This document shows positions 58,441 to 64,000 of a stretch of DNA of 64,000 nt, one piece after another. The notes under the pieces are model-generated. The model did no database searches. It was not told the DNA's origin and saw only the letters and a list, made by a program, of their open reading frames with translations. Position numbers and translations under genes: made by a program. Origin of the DNA: Brachynemurus nebulosus (lineage: Eukaryota; Arthropoda; Insecta; Neuroptera; Myrmeleontidae); contig JAPWDM010000009.1 in assembly GCA_035578155.1 (NCBI GenBank), positions 5,368,001 through 5,432,000 of the forward strand. The letters run 5' to 3'. Every line of letters begins with the position of its first letter. The first letter of the stretch is position 1.

Positions 58441-60975
58441 AGACAGAAAGATTTTAAGTACATTTTGAGATAAGTTCAAGTTCATTCATCGCAAATGCTT
58501 AAAAAATTAAAATTGTTACCTGCGATAATTCGTAATATTTTAAGAGTCCCACGAGTTCCGAAATCACTTTTGCCAATAGTTGGAATGTAATTTGGAAGTA
58601 CGACATTTTTCTGCGAACCGGTGAAATGCTTCCGTGGCTCGGTGCCGGTCCGTGAACCGGCGGTTGAGAGACACTAACCCATACTAAAGTTGTACGTAAT
58701 ACTTTTCAGTACACAAATTCCTGATATTGCGCTCTCTGTTCGTTGCATAGTACCTCTGTATCCGTGATGTTTTGATGAGCCACATGGTATACCCTTAGTT
58801 TTATATAATTTTCGTTGTAATAGAAATTCAAATGTATTGACGAGTACCATTTTATTATTCAACCGTTCAACCGTTCAACCGTCGGTTGATACACGCGTAG
58901 CGCGTCGAATACCTATGTACCTAATAATATTTAAAATGTAAATTTCGAGCTATTTTGACGAATCATAATTATAATATTATCTTAATAAAATGTACGGGCA
59001 CACTTTTCGACTGCGTGTAGCTATCGTCAGTGATGCGTATTTTAATTAAAGACAGGAAAATTTGAATGCGTCACTCGGTAGTAAGGTAATAAGGTGTAAT
59101 ATCGACATCGTAAATATTTATCAGGTTATTTTTTCAAAAAAAGAAATTCGTGCTAGGCACGTAGGCACTGAGATAAGGTGGCCCCGTAATTACAGTTTTT
59201 CAGTAAATTTTCAGCGAATTTATTTTTGTTTATGTATATTTAAAGCTGATCCAAATTAATAGGTATGGGGTCACTTGGCAATGTAATGTAATTGCCGCTA
59301 TTCAGGGGCATGTAATAATATTACTTATAATGGATAGTAAGATAATATTATAACATGACACCGGCACCAAAAGCAGCATCAAAAATTGGTGTAGAAATGG
59401 CACCAACACCACTAATTGGACTAAGAGTATCAAGTACTTAAGGCTATAGACTGGCATTTTTTTTTTTTTTTTTGAGAGCAAACTAATGAAAAGTTTTGAA
59501 TTTTTAATATGTTTTTATTTACATCTTAAAGTAACAAAAAAATAGACTTGTAATTTCATTATTTGACTTTATTTGGCGAAAAATCTCAATATTAAGACCA
59601 GCAAAAAACCCAACAGAATTTTTTAACCAATCTTCAACACAAGATTCAACCATTATCAAGACAAGAATATCAAATCAATAAAAATGAAAATATTTTATAA
59701 AAAAAAAAAATAAACGAAAAGAAAATGAAACAAACCTTTTAGTTTGGATCCAAAACAGTCAAATCACAAAAAATGTCAAATATAGCAACTCGTTGGTTGC
59801 AAAAAAGAATACGTAACCCCAAAAAAGATTAATACGTTTTTTGTGTGTAAAATTTTCTTAGGTCACATAATCAAATTAATATTGATCAAACTGCGATGCT
59901 TTTCCCAGAGTTCCATCAGACACATACCTACCTACTGTTAGATCCCAAAGGCATTTTATCACACATGTTCGATTGATGATGGTTGGAGGTAATAGGTTTG
60001 GAGAACGGGTAGGCACGGGGGAAATGGTAAGATGTGAACCCTTAAACGTACGGCGTACTGGAAGAAGTAGAAATGATTGCCCCAGGGGAATTTATCTGCA
60101 CCACCGAAATAATACAATACCCACTTCTTCGATTCGATATAAATGATATTGTATATACTTAGAAAGTTCGAATATGTAGAATAATACGGTACGATGTCGA
60201 AATGTATTTGTTTTTCGATCAAATAAAAATATTTATTTTAAAATTAGAATTTCTCAATTGGAAAATTGGATCGGGGAAACTGTTGGCGGGGACCGGAAAT
60301 AAAAAAAATGAAATTTTAGTAAATTTGGTTGTTGAAGTGTTTTTGCTATCAAAATAGCTAAGCCTAGTTGGAATTCAAAATTTTTCAGTTTTAAGTGAAA
60401 AGACTTTTTGTGTGACGGAAAAGTTCTATAAGTGAGGTTCTCCCAAATTTCGAAAATTCTTCTAAGCTGATAACAACGAAAAAGAGTTTTTGAAAGAAAC
60501 GAAGAGAAACTAAACATTATGACGTGATCAAAAAAACCGTGCAAATTTTATCGATTTTCATAAACAGAGTCTGACGAAAATTGAAAAAAAAATAGAAACT
60601 TTTGGATTTTTCAAAATGTTTAAAATGATAACAATTCCGGAACCAGTGAAGTTATCTCCAGTAGTCTGAAGATATTCATTGATTTAGACGCCCAACGTAC
60701 ATACATTAACATCCGAAAAACCTCCATCCAATTTCTTTGGCTTTTTCGATTCCGTAGGCCTTAAAAATATCAAAATCCCATAAAGAATATATTTGTTAAA
60801 ATTGATTTGATTACCCATAGATTCCTTTCCGCTATAATCTATACAGACCATTTTCTCTTGTTTTTTATCGAATTAATTAGGTACTATTTGGGTAAATTTT
60901 AAATAAATTTTTCCAAATTTCCACTTTCTACTAATAAAACATTTTTAAATAAATTTAATAATTTTTCTAGTTTTC
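58441..60975. other. AT-rich DNA, one GC-richer stretch
   Basis: GGCTCGGTGCCGGTCCGTGAACCGG near 58634-58662 and ACACGCGTAGCGCGTCG near 58891 stand out. A T-run of about 18 lies near 59457-59474. Minus frames at 59959-60222 (87 codons) and 60254-60544 (96 codons) were examined; they show no recognisable domain and I leave them uncalled. Confidence 0.35.
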
Positions 60976-60983
60976 CATCTAAA

Positions 60984-61143
60984 TAATAAACAAATATTTT
61001 ACTTTGCAAAATACCACTTTTATTTTTGAAACAATATTGTCACAGTTTCAAAAATAAAAGTGGTATTTTGCAAAGTAAAATATTTGTTTATTATTTACAA
61101 ATATGGAATACCATAAAGTAACGTTCACATCTATTAATATTTT
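60984..61143 (+). mobile_element. Perfect 52-bp hairpin element with target duplication
   Basis: Arms 60981-61032 and 61045-61096 are perfectly complementary over 52 bp, around a 12-base loop. They contain TTTTACTTTGCAAAATACCA and its complement. A tail follows (AATATGGAATACCATAAAGT..TCTATTAATATT) shared with 34352-34552 and 3624-3680. CATCTAAA at 60976-60983 and 61144-61151 is a perfect 8-bp direct duplication; the first three arm bases overlap it. The element is non-coding. Absence of arm mismatches indicates recent formation. Confidence 0.82.
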
Positions 61144-61151
61144 CATCTAAA

Positions 61152-62280
61152 CTATTCATATGAGCGCCGCCAGTTTTCCAATAACGTAAAACCATTAACA
61201 ACTTTCCTCGTGTATTTTTACCTCGAAAATTTTAATCCAATTCAATTCCAATAATAACAAATGTACTTAGACTATTATCGCATTCAAAATAACAAAAAAA
61301 ACCGTAGAAAAATGGAAAAACTAATACATTTCTACAGGAAAAAAAATAATAAATGTTTGATAACAATGAAAATTTGATATTTTTCTTATATGTTTCTGTC
61401 AACTAATCAATTGTTGTGACAAATGACATCTCAAACATGAACTGAATACACAAAGACAAATGTACATACCAACCATGTCTCAATCAGCCTCACACTCAAT
61501 GTACGTGTGTCTATCCTTCCATCCGTCCGTCTATATGTTCAAACATAGATATATAAGATCCCAATTTCCTATTTCATAACTATCGTAACCGCTGTCGCCA
61601 GCAAATGACGTGGACTCCTACCAAACGATTACGATATATACAACAAAACACATCATTTATATCTACACAAACATGTGAATGTGTTTGTCCAATATAGTGT
61701 GTATGCATGACTACGCAACTTGCACATATACAATAGTATATACTGTCATGGCCGGCCTATGTGACTAACAACCAACAATTAATAATATATTTATTTATTT
61801 TAAGAAAAATATCCTGTTATTTTGAGACTTTTTTGGTTCAATAGAATTTTTACACTTAAATACGACACATTTCATATTTTTTTCCGATTAAATTTCACGA
61901 GTTGATTAAAACAACAATGACACGAACGATGTGAACGATGTGACGAATAGTACCGGACTAAATTGCACCTTACGAATGCACCTACTTAATCTGTTTAATC
62001 TGTGGTTCAGATGTAGTCGATATAGTGGTTGTAGTATTAGGGAAACATGTGGGATAATACTATATTGCGCTTTATTTGCGCTCGTATGTGTATTAGGAAC
62101 GTCAGAACATCACAAATGAAATATGTAGCACTTCGCGAAATAGCAAATAAATCAATCAGATAGCATAAACACTTATAATAAAAGAATATTGTATAGTGCT
62201 AATAATAAAGTTCACACTATCAAGTTTAGATTTGGAGGGAAAAAATGTACTTTTCCACGACTAGTACCCAGAATTTTAAG
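61152..62280. other. Mostly unique AT-rich DNA
   Basis: It includes the second copy of a diverged repeat (61570-61675). A 62-codon frame at 61931-62119 is Cys/Leu-rich and not recognised. Confidence 0.35.
61570..61675 (+). repeat. Diverged ~110-bp repeat, copy 2
   Basis: ATTTCATAACTATCGTAACC, GTCGCCAGCAAATGACGT, AAACGATTACGATA and TATCTACACAAACAT align in order with 37867-37977. Confidence 0.65.
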
Positions 62281-62444
62281 TAGTCTCCACATTCTCGACG
62301 AGGTTGGACGAAACGAGAATGTAGAGAGTTATTCGTTGTGTCTCGCGATTGGTGTTTTAATGCTATTCATATGGCTGAGCCAACCTCAGCGAGGAACTCG
62401 GCGAGGAACCTCGTCCAACCTTGGCGAGAATGTGGAGACTCCTT
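62281..62444. mobile_element. Short foldback element (AGTCTCCACATTCTCG arms)
   Basis: The left arm AGTCTCCACATTCTCGACGA continues GGTTGGACGA. The right arm is TCGTCCAACCTTGGCGAGAA then TGTGGAGACT. They are complementary over about 30 bp with one or two changes. It is GC-richer than its surroundings, with CTCGGCGAGGAACCTCG near the right arm. The 88-codon frame at 62189-62455 that crosses it is explained by the repeat. The target duplication is unclear. Confidence 0.75.
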
Positions 62445-62929
62445 TAGAGAGCTGAAGTAAAATCCATAATAGTAATTGAACAAGTCGTGACAAATTTAGT
62501 AACTAATTTAAAAGTAAAACTTTTTGTCTATCGATTCCTCTCGGCAAGTCTCGACTCGCTCGCTAAGAGTCTCCTAATGATTGTCCTAGAAAAATTCGGT
62601 CAAATGTTTTGCATCTACTTCTGTTTCCGTAACTCCGACCGTTAGCATAATTTCAAAGTTGCATTTCAGATTTTACTTTCACATTTTTTGCAACGAAACT
62701 TAAACGTAATTGATTGGTTTTAAAGTATAGGGAAAGCTTTCAAAGAAAAACAAGGGATTAATTCCATGCACCCACCATTAAAATACTTTACGGTTATGCA
62801 TACACGGCAATCATTATTACTCTGAACACATTAAAATTTGTATGGGACCATGTATGACACAACGCCAAAATACTCGCAAAATTTGGGCGAAATAGAACTA
62901 CTAGTAAGTAAGATACGGGCATTTAATGA
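62445..62929. other. Unique AT-rich non-coding DNA
   Basis: A GC-richer TCTCGGCAAGTCTCGACTCG stretch lies near 62538. No gene is supported. Confidence 0.35.
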
Positions 62930-63150
62930 GATTTCATGGTAGTACCATGGCTACCATTACTCCGATTGGAATGAAATTCATAGGGGACTATTTAAGAATC
63001 AAACCACTCAAGTTCCAAAAAATTTTATCAAAAATGATCAAATAGTTCCGAAATAATGCCACTCGTCTTCGGACACACAAACAGGCATGAGACTAAAATT
63101 ACTCATCAGGAAGCTCTAAAACATAAAATATGCGTGAAAATTTCCATATT
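62930..63150 (-). repeat. TTTACGTTTTAGAGC family repeat, single-unit copy
   Basis: The reverse complement runs ATTTTATGTTTTAGAGCTTC, AGTGGCATTATTTCGGAACT, AGTCCCCTATGAATTTCATT and CGGAGTAATGGTAG, colinear with 20526-20930 but without its internal duplication. Confidence 0.7.
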
Positions 63151-63192
63151 TCGAAAGTGATCATAATGGCGTCCGCTACCTTAATAGTTTTC

Positions 63193-63513
63193 GGGCCGAT
63201 CCGCATTATCGCTCCGATTCGATAAAATATTCCTACGCGAGAAACAATGAGTGTATTCACATCATCGCTCCGATACCGCTCCGATATCAGTTGCGATCCA
63301 ATTCCGCACCGGTACCGCTCCAATACCAATATCACTCAGGTAATATTTTGTCATAGTGTAAACACTTTTTACGATTCCACTCCGCTCCGCTTGCATTCAG
63401 TTGTTATGAAAAATTTTTATATCAGCATGGTATCAGCACTGTAATGTGAACACAACAAGGTTACATCGGAGCGAGAGCGTACCAATATTGGCACTATAGT
63501 GTGGATCGGGCCT
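63193..63513. mobile_element. TIR element (GGCCCGATCCRCA)
   Basis: Left GGGCCGATCCGCATTA and the complement of the right end AGGCCCGATCCACACTATAG are imperfect inverted repeats. The interior is GC-richer with repeated CGCTCCGATAC words (about 63210, 63272, 63284, 63318). It also carries CATAGTGTAAACAC / CAGTGTTTACA-like pieces. Frames at 63099-63444 run through it on both strands and are repeat-driven. No clear target duplication. Confidence 0.65.
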
Positions 63514-64000
63514 AATGGTACCTACCCTCAAGACTGGTAACAGTCAATTTTTGCGTCCATACAAAAATTTCTTGCCGACGTGATACAAACTTTAGAATGA
63601 GCATCTGTCTACCATCACCATCTTTATCACACTTATCATTATTGTTTACGCCCCACCCACCTCTTACCCTTGTAGCGTGTAGCGAAGAAAAGGAAATATA
63701 TTATGATAAGTGCACATCTTTCAATGTCCAAACCAACCTACTATACACTTGGTGTGTCCTGAAGATCATATTTCGATTCACTATCACAAATTTTTACACA
63801 AAATTAAAGTATACACGTAATCATTAATTATATCCAGGCGTCAAAAGTCACAAATAATCCGTTGGGGACACTTTTTTCCCCTTCTTAACTTAACCGCCCC
63901 CCCCAAAACTTCGAAATTAATATTCAACAAACTTTCTTCTCCAAACAGATCATACATTTAAAACAAATATTAGGTATATAATATCTGTTTCGTTGATAGA
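63514..64000. other. Mixed AT-rich DNA with a C-rich patch, to window end
   Basis: A C-rich patch CCCCACCCACCTCTTACCC lies near 63650 and a CCGCCCCCCCC tract near 63894. The 76-codon frame at 63597-63827 has a Ser/Pro/Leu-rich start and no recognised domain, so no gene is called. Confidence 0.35.

Noticed and set aside
59457..59474. Poly(T) run as the tail of a minus-strand retroposon
   Set aside because: No adjoining recognisable element body or target duplication was found.
60254..60544. 96-codon minus-strand frame
   Set aside because: No domain, no neighbouring exon and composition like the surroundings; likely chance.

Overview
The window is AT-rich (roughly two thirds or more A+T by eye, not counted) eukaryotic intergenic or intronic DNA, dominated by small non-autonomous DNA transposons, foldback elements and short repeats. 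I find no protein-coding gene. The longest open frame is 128 codons, and the longer ones lie in repeats, (AT)n tracts or stop-poor low-complexity DNA. None has a recognisable domain. The transposon types (hAT-, piggyBac-, Tc1/mariner/pogo- and CACTG-ended elements), frequent GTAGGTA-type words and long (AT)n arrays suggest an insect, perhaps a hemipteran such as an aphid. That placement is inference with low confidence.

Layout. 0-9 kb: the end of a palindrome-rich element, a ~168-bp tandem array, two inverted copies of a GC-richer hairpin repeat, and two foldback elements. 12.6-13.8 kb: a CACTGAG-ended element nested in another terminal-inverted-repeat (TIR) element. 17-25 kb: a TA-flanked MITE, two hAT-like MITEs nested in each other, a promoter-like GC-richer patch (19.7-20.1 kb), a piggyBac-like MITE and a third hAT-like MITE with a perfect 8-bp target duplication. 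27.9-37.1 kb: several TA-flanked MITEs, a hairpin retroelement-like insertion with a 16-bp target duplication, and a MITE pair sharing a CGCGCG-containing TIR; one of the pair is split by another element and the other carries an (AT)n core. 39-44.5 kb: a 195-bp MITE, a near-perfect 102-bp palindrome, and two TTAA-flanked TIR elements. 45.9-48.3 kb: a further hAT-like MITE and a TIR element. 50-53.5 kb: two tRNA-Thr(AGU)-like genes on the minus strand inside a duplicated 209-bp cassette, each with internal Pol III boxes and a T6 terminator. 54-64 kb: a third TTAA-flanked element, a second locus of the ~167-bp array, a pogo-like fragment, a perfect 52-bp hairpin element and two more TIR elements.

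The only candidate functional genes are the two tRNA-like units. Everything else supported here is repeat biology: insertion footprints (TA, TTAA, 8-bp and variable-length duplications), nested insertions that give relative ages, and families represented several times. Between the repeats are stretches of unique AT-rich DNA, with a few C- or G-rich islands that could be regulatory.
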